From positions 847,001 to 911,000 of the forward strand of contig NZ_CP027231.1 of the NCBI RefSeq assembly GCF_002998435.1: a DNA stretch of 64,000 bases. Reading direction: 5' to 3'. Shown in pieces: positions 1-7,989 of the stretch (positions are counted from its first letter, which is position 1; every line of letters starts with the position of its first letter). The stretch is from Bacteroides zoogleoformans. GTDB lineage: Bacteria; Bacteroidota; Bacteroidia; Bacteroidales; Bacteroidaceae. The notes under the pieces were generated by a model. The model ran no database searches, was not told the origin of the DNA, and saw only the letters and a program-made list of their open reading frames with translations. A program made the position numbers and the translations under genes.

Positions 1-299
1 ATGTCACTTATCAAGGAGCGTTCGGCACAATGCCTCCCCGGCTTGTCATGAAGAAATTTGATATGACAATTATTCGTCCGATGTGTCTGGTTCATGAAGC
101 AGATTTGATAGAACTGGCCCAGGCCAGAGGCTATCGCAAACAAGTGAAGAGTTGTCCTTACGAGTCGCAGTCCCGTCGTAGTACGATGAAAGGCATTCTG
201 AAGCAATTGGAAGCGATGAACCCGGAGGCGCGCTATAGCCTGTGGGGCAGTATGACGAATGTGCAGGAGGAATTACTACCTCAACACAAAAAACTCTAA
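1..299 (+). CDS. ttcA: tRNA 2-thiocytidine biosynthesis protein TtcA-like, 3' part
   Basis: This is the C-terminal part of a TtcA-type enzyme, which thiolates C32 of some tRNAs using a PP-loop ATPase fold and an iron-sulfur cluster. The frame is open from base 3, so the gene starts outside the window. The segment GTMPPRLVMKKF followed by IRPMCLVHEADLIELA matches the conserved TtcA stretch in which a peptide leads into an IRPL-type motif. The family's second CxxC region reads CPYESQS, so only its first cysteine is kept; this fits what is known of three cysteine ligands for the cluster. The N-terminal PP-loop cannot be seen. The gene is followed directly by mobile-element debris. Confidence 0.8.
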   Translation, partial: VTYQGAFGTMPPRLVMKKFDMTIIRPMCLVHEADLIELAQARGYRKQVKSCPYESQSRRSTMKGILKQLEAMNPEARYSLWGSMTNVQEELLPQHKKL

Positions 300-305
300 C
301 AACAC

Positions 306-752
306 TTACATCAAGTGATTTATATTATTTTGGCCAAAGGGGTCAATCATATTTGAGCCAGTAGGAGCAAAATTATTTGGCCAAAAGGGACAAAGTTGAG
401 TGACTTTTCCACCAAAAGCATAGAGCTTCATGAACAGCATTATCTTAAAGAATACTCTTGGCATGAGCTCAACGAAGCGGTTATAGGAAACCCCATCGGG
501 AAAATCCTGCCGCATCGCCCCTTTGACCCAATTCAAATAATACTCCTTGAAATTGCGATATGTGCCGAAATGATAGCATACCAGAATGGTCACAATCTCA
601 CTTTCGGAGAGCCTGCCCTTGCGGTTCCGGTAGCGTTTGCCGTCACTGTTATGGGACGGCAAACGCAGGTTTTTCGCAAGTTCAGCACTCAAATTCTTGT
701 CAAACTCGTCGATTATACAGAAAATTTCAGTAACTTTGTCGTTGGTAATCAT
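306..752 (-). pseudogene. Truncated IS982-family transposase
   Basis: The first roughly 115 codons (start at 752, MITNDKVTEIFCIIDEFDKN) look like the N-terminus of Bacteroides IS982-family transposases, including the segment SYNRFVELMPRVFFK. A full protein is near 290-300 residues and has a DDE core, which is absent here. After about residue 115 the frame runs into the TTTGGCCAAA repeats and ends in unrelated residues, so the 3' half was lost by insertion or deletion. The remnant cannot code for an active transposase. Confidence 0.75.
323..393. repeat. Two direct repeats resembling an IS21-family end
   Basis: Two copies of a TTTGGCCAAA-type motif, TTTTGGCCAAAGGGGTCA at 328-345 and ATTTGGCCAAAAGGGACA at 375-392, lie 47 bp apart in the same orientation. 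Multiple terminal repeats of about this size are typical of IS21-family ends, so this may be the remaining tip of such an element. No istA or istB gene is present. The family assignment is inference. Confidence 0.4.
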
Positions 753-921
753 CGCTTAATTATTTTTTAACTTATTGATTTTCAACTATAAAGGTACAAA
801 ATATTAGCGAGATTACCAACTTTTTAAAGACTTTTTCTTATCCCGAACTGGCGTATACAATGAATCTTTGGAGAGCGGATTAAAGGCAATTCGTTCGAAC
901 AAGAAAAGAAACAGACATATC

Positions 922-1713
922 ATGATACCTCAACGATATATCCTCGAATGGAAATCCGTAGCCCCTTGGACAAACGAGGCACAAGTGAAGCAGGATTTGG
1001 TTATCAGTCGTACACTGGTGGAAATATTTTCCTCGCCCCTCACATCAGGGAAACTTTTGCGTTTCGTGGCGGCACAGCTTTGCACAAACTCTACATACAA
1101 CCACAGGTGCGCTATTCGGAAGACATTGACTTGGTACAGATAACCCCGGCTCCGATTAACCCGATATTGAAGGAAATACGTGAGCGGCTCGTATTCTTGG
1201 GAACGAAACGAACGGTCAAGCAGCATATCCACAACAATACGGTCATTTATCGCTTTGAATCGGAGTTTCCTCCGGTCATCGACCTACGGCTGAAAAAAGA
1301 AATCAACACTCGTAAGGATTTCAGTGTATTGGGACTGAAACAGATTCCTTTTCAAGTAACCAATTCATGGCTTACGGAAAAGTGTGATTTAACTTGCTAT
1401 GAGTTGGAAGAACTGCTCGGAACAAAACTTCAGGCATTATATCAACGCCGTAAGGGAAGCGACCTCTTCGCTCTATTGGGCGATGAAGAATAATGATACG
1501 AATGCGACGAAAATATTGGAGTGCTATCACCAGTATATGGCATTTGTGGTGGAGCAGCCTCCCACACGCAAACAGTTCCTTGCCAATATGGAAACCAAGT
1601 TGAAAGACAATGAGTTCATCACCGACATGTACGCCATCATCCGTCCGGGAATATCCTACCGTACAGAGGAGGCTTGGGAGTTTGTTCGGAAAATCTTGGT
1701 TGAAAATATTTAA
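922..1713 (+). pseudogene. AbiEii/AbiGii-family nucleotidyltransferase toxin, frameshifted
   Basis: Three reading frames together rebuild one AbiEii-type toxin, a nucleotidyltransferase that acts in type IV toxin-antitoxin and phage-defence modules. The N-terminus starts at ATG 922 (MIPQRYILEW) in one frame. The core GGTALHKLYIQ and RYSEDIDLV, which holds the family's GG and SxDxD metal motif, lies in a second frame. The C-terminus YWAMKNNDTNATKI returns to the first frame. The breaks lie near 1030-1040 and 1468-1475. No antitoxin gene remains upstream, where the truncated IS982 gene lies. A sequencing error is possible for one break but unlikely for two. Confidence 0.75.
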
Positions 1714-1775
1714 GGATATGTCCCGGAATCAAGGGAGACAGGGGGAAACCTCCTTACACTTGATAATAAAACAAC

Positions 1776-1808
1776 GGCGAGACGCCGGTTTTACCCCGGC
1801 ATCTCGCC
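1776..1808 (-). terminator. Hairpin terminator of the carboxyltransferase gene
   Basis: A 13-bp stem, GGCGAGACGCCGG paired with CCGGCATCTCGCC with one mismatch, closes a 7-base loop. On the minus strand it is followed by GTTGTTTTATTAT, a T-rich run. It lies about 80 bp past the stop of the minus-strand gene and 60 bp past the toxin relic, so it may stop transcription from both sides. Confidence 0.6.
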
Positions 1809-1887
1809 TGAAATATTCCTTGTTTTAAGGAACCACTACATCTTTTGCCCGATAAACGTGCAACGCTTATTCAGTGCGCACGTGCCG

Positions 1888-3663
1888 TCAAGCGAAGATG
1901 TCGCTGCGCTGAATGTAAGCAATCACGTCACCTTTGTTGACCACACCGCCTTGCTTGGCGCACACCTCTACCACGCGTCCCGTGAAGCCGGTCCATACCT
2001 TCTCATACTCTCCCCACGGCGTGGAGATGTAGCAGAACACTTCGTCGTGCTGGTACTTGCGGCCGATGAACGGCTCGGACGAAGGGCCTTCGACGGAAAC
2101 TTCCCAAAGTACCTGTCCCTTGGAGGAGGCTATAATGGGGTCGGCCTTGGCACGCTTCAACTTCCTGATTTCCTCTTCCGAAAAGCCGTTCTTGGCCATG
2201 GCGGCATCTTTGGCACGCTGCAAGTCGTCTTCGAAACGCTTCTTGGCAACACCCGACTTGTAATCGCGATATTGGCGGTCGTGCATGGCCAGTTCGAAGA
2301 GTTCTTCGTCGTCATCGCCATACTCCCAGCCGTTCTCGTCCATCTCTTTCCGGTATTCGTCCAGAGCGTCGGGATAGTTCAGCTGCGGGTCGGTATCGAC
2401 GAACTCGTAGCCTTTGGACTTGGCAAGCTCTACGATTTCGGGGGCCAATGCGCCGGGCAGGCGCCCGCTCTTGCCCAGAATCATGTCCCATGTATGGTTG
2501 TCGAGCATCGTCCAGCGCTCTTCTCCTTTCATCAGTTGCATCAGGTTCATCAGCGCCACGTTCTTGACGTATTGGCTGAAAGGCGTCACCAGCGGAGGAT
2601 AGCCCAGCTTAGGCCATACGTATTCCACCTCGTCGAACAGCATCACGAGCAGTTCGTCGATGCTGAGTTCGGGCTCGTTCTTGCCCCGCAATATCATGTT
2701 GATACCGGCATGCACCCCTTTCAGGTCGGCCATCATGGAGCCCATCATGCCGCCGGGCAGGCCGCACTTGAGCAAGAGCGAGGACATGTATTTGTTGGTA
2801 GGATCCATGAAATAGCCCAGGAAGTCGTCTATGAACTCCTGTGTCATGGCACGAGCTTTCATATAGGCTTTCATGTTGATATCGGGCACTTGGAAGCCCA
2901 AATCCTTCAGCATGGCCTGCACGGAGATGATGTCCGGGTGGACTTTTCCCCACGACATCGGTTCCATGGCCACGTCTATGACGTCGGCTCCGTTCTCGCA
3001 GACCTCAAGAATGGAGGCCATGGAGAGTCCCGGCCCGCTGTGCCCGTGATATTGTATCAGCACGTCGGGATGTTTCTCCTTGATGGTCTTGACCAGCGTA
3101 CCCAGCATGCCGGGACGGCCGATGCCGGCCATGTCTTTCAGGCAAATCTCGGGCGCTCCAGCCTCGATGAGCCGGTCGGCAATCCGGGCGTAATAGTCTA
3201 CGGTATGTACGGGAGAATAGGTGATGCAAAGCGTGGCCTGCGGTATCATTCCCGCCTCGAGCGCATACTTGATGGAAGGAATGATATTCCGGGTTTCGTT
3301 GAGCCCGCAGAAGATGCGGGTAATGTCAACACCTTGCGCATGCTTCACCTTATACATCAAGCGACGCACGTCTGCTGGAACCGGATACATGCGCAGCGCG
3401 TTCAGACCCCGATCGAGCATGTGCGTCTGAATGCCCGCTTCCCTGAAAAGACGGGTAAAAGCGCGGACGGCTTTGTTGGGATTCTCACCATAGAGAAGAT
3501 TGACCTGCTCGAAAGCTCCTCCGTTTGTCTCGACTCTCGCGAAACAGCCCATTTCGACAATCAACGGAGCGATGCGCTCCAATTGGTCCACCCGGGGCTG
3601 GTATTTACCAGAAGACTGCCACATGTCCCGGTAAACAAGACTGAATTTGATTTCCTTTTTCAT
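1888..3663 (-). CDS. OadA/PycB-like carboxyltransferase without biotin lysine
   Basis: This 591-residue protein belongs to the oxaloacetate decarboxylase alpha / pyruvate carboxylase B family, which moves CO2 between a carboxylated acid and biotin. The metal-site pattern of the carboxyltransferase barrel is visible: D13 in YRDMWQS, K176 in CLKDMAG (the usual carbamylated lysine) and H206/H208 in YHGHSG. The C-terminal 45 residues form a shortened biotinyl-like domain, but the usual (A/V)MKM biotin site is replaced by YIQRSD at the very end, so the protein cannot carry its own biotin. It would need a separate carrier protein, as in the multi-subunit decarboxylases. It stands alone, with a promoter at 3709-3716 and a terminator behind it. 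Many Bacteroides annotate this as oxaloacetate decarboxylase; the true substrate is not shown by the sequence. Confidence 0.85.
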   Translation of the reverse strand: MKKEIKFSLVYRDMWQSSGKYQPRVDQLERIAPLIVEMGCFARVETNGGAFEQVNLLYGENPNKAVRAFTRLFREAGIQTHMLDRGLNALRMYPVPADVRRLMYKVKHAQGVDITRIFCGLNETRNIIPSIKYALEAGMIPQATLCITYSPVHTVDYYARIADRLIEAGAPEICLKDMAGIGRPGMLGTLVKTIKEKHPDVLIQYHGHSGPGLSMASILEVCENGADVIDVAMEPMSWGKVHPDIISVQAMLKDLGFQVPDINMKAYMKARAMTQEFIDDFLGYFMDPTNKYMSSLLLKCGLPGGMMGSMMADLKGVHAGINMILRGKNEPELSIDELLVMLFDEVEYVWPKLGYPPLVTPFSQYVKNVALMNLMQLMKGEERWTMLDNHTWDMILGKSGRLPGALAPEIVELAKSKGYEFVDTDPQLNYPDALDEYRKEMDENGWEYGDDDEELFELAMHDRQYRDYKSGVAKKRFEDDLQRAKDAAMAKNGFSEEEIRKLKRAKADPIIASSKGQVLWEVSVEGPSSEPFIGRKYQHDEVFCYISTPWGEYEKVWTGFTGRVVEVCAKQGGVVNKGDVIAYIQRSDIFA

Positions 3664-3708
3664 CGTGGTTGGTAATAAATGTTTTTTCTTCGGTTAACTT
3701 AACATATA

Positions 3709-3716
3709 CAAATATA
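3709..3716 (-). promoter_or_regulatory. Candidate -7 promoter box for the carboxyltransferase gene
   Basis: Read on the minus strand this is TATATTTG, a match to the Bacteroides -7 consensus TAnnTTTG, 45 bp upstream of the start codon at 3663. Confidence 0.5.
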
Positions 3717-3761
3717 AAACTTTCTTCTGACATATAGTTAATGAAAATCCGTAAAATTTCA

Positions 3762-3796
3762 GTCCGAACAATATGTTTTATATCATATTGTCGGAC
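3762..3796. other. Inverted repeat between divergent promoters
   Basis: GTCCGAACAATATG and CATATTGTCGGAC form an inverted repeat with an 8-base spacer and one bulged base. It lies just upstream of the minus-strand promoter and about 80 bp upstream of the plus-strand one. It could be an operator or a hairpin; nothing else is recognisable in the 308-bp gap between 3664 and 3971 apart from the two promoters and a leader repeat. Confidence 0.45.
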
Positions 3797-3877
3797 GTAC
3801 GATTGCCTGTATGGCAGATATTTCGCGCCCGGATTTATTTTTTCCGAAAGAATCGTAAAAGCTATGTGATTTTTTCA

Positions 3878-3935
3878 TAAATTTGCCTACCTATGTAGAA
3901 ACTGTCCGGGATTTTATTGCAGAGCAGAATCCCGG
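3878..3935 (+). promoter_or_regulatory. Promoter box and 5' leader hairpin of the M16 protease gene
   Basis: TAAATTTG at 3878-3885 fits the Bacteroides -7 box, which predicts a start near 3892. The leader then holds a perfect 8-bp inverted repeat, CCGGGATT (3906-3913) and AATCCCGG (3928-3935), about 35 bp before the start codon. Confidence 0.5.
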
Positions 3936-3971
3936 CCAAAACACTTTAAATTATATAAAAAACGTCATTAC

Positions 3972-6875
3972 ATGAAACCAAATCGATTCAAGCCACTCTT
4001 TTTATTGATGGCTCTTGTGGTTGCCCTGCCCTCTTTCGGACAAGGACTGAAGACTTTCAAGTTGAAAAACGGTCTTTCCGTATATATATGGGAAGACAAC
4101 ACGAAATCGGATGTGTACGGAGCCGTTGGCGTACGTACGGGTTCGGTGAACGATCCGGCGGAATATACCGGACTTGCGCACTACCTGGAGCACGTCATGT
4201 TCAAGGGTACGGACAAAATCGGCACGCTCGACTGGAGCACCGAAGAACCCATCTACAAGGAAATCATCGCCAAATATGACAAGATGGCCGAAGAAGCCGA
4301 CCCGGCAAAGAAAGAAGCCATCGGCAAGGAGATAAACGAACTGACCATCCGGGCAGGCAAGGTGAGCATCTCCAACGAGTTCTCCAACCTGATGGAGAGC
4401 ATGGGAGGCAAGAACCTGAATGCGGCAACCAGCTATGACTATACGGTGTATCACAACTCTTTCCCCGCCTACCAGATAAACAAATGGCTGGAGATTTCGT
4501 CACAACGCTTCATCAATCCGGTGTTCCGCACGTTCCAGTCGGAGCTGGAGACGGTATATGAGGAGTATAACCGCGCGCAGGACAATCCCGGCAGAGTGCA
4601 GAACCAGTTCCTGATGGGCAAGGCTTTCGAGGGACATCCTTATGCGCGTCCCGTACTGGGACTTCCGGAACACCTGAAGAACCCGCGCCTGAGCAAACTG
4701 ATAGAGTTCTACAACACGTGGTACACACCGGAGAACATGGTGCTGGTGCTGGTGGGAAACATCGATGCCCGGCAAGTGAGCGCACGCATCAACGCCTCCT
4801 TCGGCCGCCTGCCCAAGAGGGGGATGCCCGAAAGAAAAAGCTATCCGGACATTGAGATAAAAGGACGCACGCAGCACACCGCCAAGATAGGTTATTACCC
4901 CAGCGTTGCACTGGTATATAAGGGCGTGCCCACCGGACATCCGGATGAGAAGGCGCTGGACATAGCCATGGAATTACTGTCGAACAGCAACAACACCGGA
5001 ACGCTGGACAAATTAGTGATAAACGGTGACCTGACCAACGGCTACGCCTTTCTGAACACGCTGCGCGAACAAGGGCGCTGCATAGTAAGCGTGATGCCCT
5101 TGTACGACGAGAACCAGCGCCGGTTCGAATCGAACAAGAGCGCCGAAAAGAAAGCGCTGAAAGCCATTGAGCAGATAGCCAAAGGCGAATTCGCCGACTG
5201 GCTGGTAGAGGCCATCAAAAACAATATATGCCGCGACTACGACCTACGCATGGAGGCCAACGAGAACAAGGCCGACATGCTGATAGAAACTTTCATCAAC
5301 GAAGTCGATCCGGGCAAAGTGCTGGGCTACAAGGAAGAAGTGATGGCCGTGACCAGCGAAGACATCAAGCGTGTGGCCAAACAATACCTGACGGACAATT
5401 ACCTGGCACTGTACATAGAGAAAGGTAATACCAAAGAAGAGAACAAGCTGAAGAAGCCCGGTTACAAAGCCATCGAGCCTCCGGTGGGCCGGCAGTCGCT
5501 CTATGCCACACAGTTCAAGAACATGCCCATCGGGCAGGTGGAGGAAAAATTCATCGACTTCAGCGATGTGCAGACCAAGAAGCTGAACGAACGTTCGCAA
5601 ATGTTCTATACGAAGAATCCCGAGAACAACATCTTCAGTCTGACCCTGAGATACGGCGTAGGCGAACGCGAGTTCCCCAAGCTGGGCATTGCCGCCAACC
5701 TGATGAACAACGCCGGAATCATGGGGGCATACGAACCTCAGCAACTGAAAGAAGAGTTGAGCAAGCTCAACGCCACCTACTCCGTGAACGCTGACGACAA
5801 CTACCTCTACATCACGATGAGAGGATATGAAGAGACCTTGCCGCAAGCCTGTCAACTCCTTGCCCGCCAGATTCTGATGCCCAAGCTGGACGACAAACAG
5901 CTGAGCCGCATCAAGGGCAGCCTTCTGGGTATGCGCCAGCAACGCAAGGAGAACGTTTCTCTGCTGAATCAGGCACTGAACCAGTACGTCCGCTACCAAG
6001 ACAAGTCGGACTATATCACCGAGCTGACCGACAAGGAACTCTATGAATTGCAAATAGCCGAGCTGACGGGAGACATTAACCGTGCCGCCAACTACGAGGC
6101 GGAGATTTTCTATTGCGGCTCACTGCCCTTCGACAACGTATACGACATCCTGAGCAAAAACCTGCCGCTGGTGGCCAACGAACGTCCCAGCCAATCGCCT
6201 CAGGACAAGACCCTGGCGCCGGTGACGGAAAACACCGTCTATTTCCTGCCCAACACTGACACCGAGCAGGCACAAATCTCTTTCTACCTGCCCATGCAGG
6301 GTTACGACAAAAAAGACGACGTGCTGCGCGACGCCTTCTACCAGTACTTCTCCGGAGGTTTCAACGGACTGGTGCTCAACGAAATCCGCGAAAAGCGCTC
6401 GATGGCCTATACGGCAGGCGCCTACGTGGTAAGTCCGCAGGTAAAAGGAAACCCCACGTATCTGGCAGGAAGCATCGGCACACAAAACGACAAAGCCAAT
6501 GATGCCATAGATGTGTTCATGGAGCTTATCAACAACATGCCGAAGAACGCCGAACGCATGGACAACATCAAAAGCTATATGCGCCAAGAGGCTTTGAGTA
6601 CGCATCCCAACTTCCGCTATAAGGCAAGCTACCTCAAAAGACTACAGCAAATGGGGTATCAAGGGGATCCCGCCGCAGAAAATCTGCCGAAGATAGACGC
6701 CCTGACATTCGAGAACATCGTGAAGTTCTACGAAGAGAATATCAAGGGCAAGCCTTATGCCATCGGCATCATGGGCAACCCGAAAGATATCGACCTGAAA
6801 CGCCTGGGAAAATACGGGAAAGTGGTGAGACTGAACGAACGCAAGTTGTTCAACACCAAGGATGCCTTGTTCTAA
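3972..6875 (+). CDS. Secreted M16-family zinc peptidase
   Basis: A 967-residue insulinase/pitrilysin-type metallopeptidase. Residues 1-24 form a signal peptide (ending LPSFGQ). The inverted zinc motif HxxEH is HYLEH at residues 70-74, and the third ligand region, ELETVYEEYNRAQ, follows about 120 residues later. As in other long M16 proteins, an active N-terminal pair of domains is followed by an inactive C-terminal pair; the KRSMAYTAGAYV segment is the usual substrate-binding part of the latter. It should work in the periplasm or on the outer membrane, degrading peptides. The gene is single, with its own promoter and a strong terminator at 6939-6977. Confidence 0.93.
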   Translation: MKPNRFKPLFLLMALVVALPSFGQGLKTFKLKNGLSVYIWEDNTKSDVYGAVGVRTGSVNDPAEYTGLAHYLEHVMFKGTDKIGTLDWSTEEPIYKEIIAKYDKMAEEADPAKKEAIGKEINELTIRAGKVSISNEFSNLMESMGGKNLNAATSYDYTVYHNSFPAYQINKWLEISSQRFINPVFRTFQSELETVYEEYNRAQDNPGRVQNQFLMGKAFEGHPYARPVLGLPEHLKNPRLSKLIEFYNTWYTPENMVLVLVGNIDARQVSARINASFGRLPKRGMPERKSYPDIEIKGRTQHTAKIGYYPSVALVYKGVPTGHPDEKALDIAMELLSNSNNTGTLDKLVINGDLTNGYAFLNTLREQGRCIVSVMPLYDENQRRFESNKSAEKKALKAIEQIAKGEFADWLVEAIKNNICRDYDLRMEANENKADMLIETFINEVDPGKVLGYKEEVMAVTSEDIKRVAKQYLTDNYLALYIEKGNTKEENKLKKPGYKAIEPPVGRQSLYATQFKNMPIGQVEEKFIDFSDVQTKKLNERSQMFYTKNPENNIFSLTLRYGVGEREFPKLGIAANLMNNAGIMGAYEPQQLKEELSKLNATYSVNADDNYLYITMRGYEETLPQACQLLARQILMPKLDDKQLSRIKGSLLGMRQQRKENVSLLNQALNQYVRYQDKSDYITELTDKELYELQIAELTGDINRAANYEAEIFYCGSLPFDNVYDILSKNLPLVANERPSQSPQDKTLAPVTENTVYFLPNTDTEQAQISFYLPMQGYDKKDDVLRDAFYQYFSGGFNGLVLNEIREKRSMAYTAGAYVVSPQVKGNPTYLAGSIGTQNDKANDAIDVFMELINNMPKNAERMDNIKSYMRQEALSTHPNFRYKASYLKRLQQMGYQGDPAAENLPKIDALTFENIVKFYEENIKGKPYAIGIMGNPKDIDLKRLGKYGKVVRLNERKLFNTKDALF

Positions 6876-6938
6876 GGGACACACATGTCATAAAGATAAA
6901 AGAAATCGAGAACCGTATTTGACGAAGGCGAACTTGAC

Positions 6939-6977
6939 GAAAACAGCAATGTGCCCCAAAAGCACATTGCTGTTTTC
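6939..6977. terminator. Bidirectional intrinsic terminator
   Basis: A perfect 16-bp stem, GAAAACAGCAATGTGC with GCACATTGCTGTTTTC, closes a 7-base loop. A-runs and T-runs lie on the two arms, so it works in both directions, between the plus-strand protease gene and the converging minus-strand acetyltransferase gene. Confidence 0.85.
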
Positions 6978-7051
6978 AATCATTATTGCCATCACGGATT
7001 AACTTACCATCCATGCTTCCGTCTTGGGCGATGCGGGGTGCTACCGTCTAC

Positions 7052-7597
7052 TCACTGTATTTCCCTGATTAGCTTGGCGGGATTACCTCCTACAATAGTG
7101 TTGGGGGCTACGTCTCTGGTCACAACCGCACCGGCCGCTACAACCGCATTCTCGCCGATGGTGACGCCCGGCAAGACAGTGGCACCGGCACCCACCCAGG
7201 CATTACGGCAAATCCGGACAGGTTTGCAGAGCAATATCTGGCGGTCATGCAAGTCGTGATTGTTCGAGATGAGCTGCACGTTGGCGGCAATCATCGCTCC
7301 CTCGCCGATGCTGATGCCACCTCGCCCCATCATCAGGCAGTTGTTCATGATGATTACTCCCTCCGCTATGTTGACTTTATGGAAACAGACACCCGTAAGT
7401 CCGGGCATCAGCCTGACGCCCCGGCCAATATTCTTTCCAAAGAGCTCGTGCACCAACGTGTCATATTCCTCGGTGTAGGGCATCGTGTGGTTCAGTCTGA
7501 AAAGCACCTGTGCCTGACGCACTCCTTCGGCATGCTCCTCCGGAGTCAATGTTCTTGGATCTACTCTTAATACTTCCATCATATCGTTGTTTTCCAT
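7052..7597 (-). CDS. Hexapeptide-repeat O-acetyltransferase
   Basis: A 181-residue member of the maltose/galactoside/nodulation acetyltransferase group with a left-handed beta-helix. The repeats GGISIGEGAMIAANV and AWVGAGATVLPGVTIGENA, and the closing segment PNTIVGGNPAKLIREI, are typical. The active-site region reads LISNNHDLHDR, with the histidine that activates the sugar hydroxyl. It would move acetyl groups from acetyl-CoA to a sugar or related acceptor in the cytoplasm; the acceptor cannot be told. The gene is monocistronic, with the terminator at 6939-6977 behind it. Confidence 0.88.
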   Translation of the reverse strand: MENNDMMEVLRVDPRTLTPEEHAEGVRQAQVLFRLNHTMPYTEEYDTLVHELFGKNIGRGVRLMPGLTGVCFHKVNIAEGVIIMNNCLMMGRGGISIGEGAMIAANVQLISNNHDLHDRQILLCKPVRICRNAWVGAGATVLPGVTIGENAVVAAGAVVTRDVAPNTIVGGNPAKLIREIQ

Positions 7598-7648
7598 TTA
7601 AAATCCAAACAAAGTTGGATAATTCATTAATAATTAACTTTTGTATTA

Positions 7649-7770
7649 TATCTTTGTATCAGGATGTTAAGAGGAAGTAGGCTCTGCTGAGGAGCAACCT
7701 ACCAGCGATAAGCATCCTGACGGCACGCAGTAATGCTACTTGTGGAGGCGGTTACACGCCTCTCTTTTTG
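7649..7770 (+). ncRNA. Candidate small RNA with own promoter and terminator
   Basis: TATCTTTG at 7649-7656 is a perfect -7 box, placing the RNA start near 7663. The RNA folds into nested stems: TCAGGATG (7659-7666) with CATCCTGA (7713-7720), and inside it GTAGG (7677-7681) with CCTAC. A small AGTA/TACT hairpin follows, and then the stem GAGGCG/CGCCTC (7745-7762) with the tail TCTTTTTG. There is no open reading frame of note. It is divergent from the acetyltransferase gene, so it is not that gene's leader. I do not recognise a known RNA family. Confidence 0.55.
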
Positions 7771-7813
7771 TATTACTGATACTGTCTGATATGGCTAAGA
7801 AAACCTGAGCCAA

Positions 7814-7984
7814 AATCCTATGGTAAAACAAACTTTCCACAGCGGACATCAACGAAGTGAGCCGCAAGTTCCTTTATCAGTCAAACCATGTAATGAGAGT
7901 TACAGACTTTTTTGAGCGGACTTCAAAGCCGCAAAAGATATGTAGTATTTCTCTCAAAAGAAAGTTGTTTTACCTTATAGGATT
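7814..7984 (-). other. Structured segment downstream of the IS110 transposase; candidate bridge RNA or MITE
   Basis: The 171-bp segment is closed by arms of about 24 bp: AATCCTATGGTAAAACAA and CTTTC on the left, and GAAAGTTGTTTTACC, TT, ATAGGATT on the right, paired except for two small bulges. Inside are two hairpins with the same stem, GCGG(A)...CCGC, at 7842-7865 and 7916-7932. It begins 5 bp after the transposase stop codon. IS1111-type members of the IS110 family encode their guide (bridge) RNA downstream of the transposase and use paired loops, which this resembles. A miniature element with long terminal repeats is the main alternative. Confidence 0.4.
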
Positions 7985-7989
7985 CTATA

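Noticed and set aside
306..395. Functional C-terminus of the IS982 transposase
   Set aside because: The codons past about residue 115 read through IS21-like repeat DNA and have none of the DDE motifs.
1858..3675. 605-codon open frame on the plus strand opposite the carboxyltransferase gene
   Set aside because: It is the mirror of a strongly conserved enzyme, has histidine- and valine-rich composition typical of antisense frames in G/C-rich codons, and no recognisable domain.
7649..7770. Riboswitch for the acetyltransferase gene
   Set aside because: The RNA is read away from that gene and ends in its own terminator, so it cannot be its leader.
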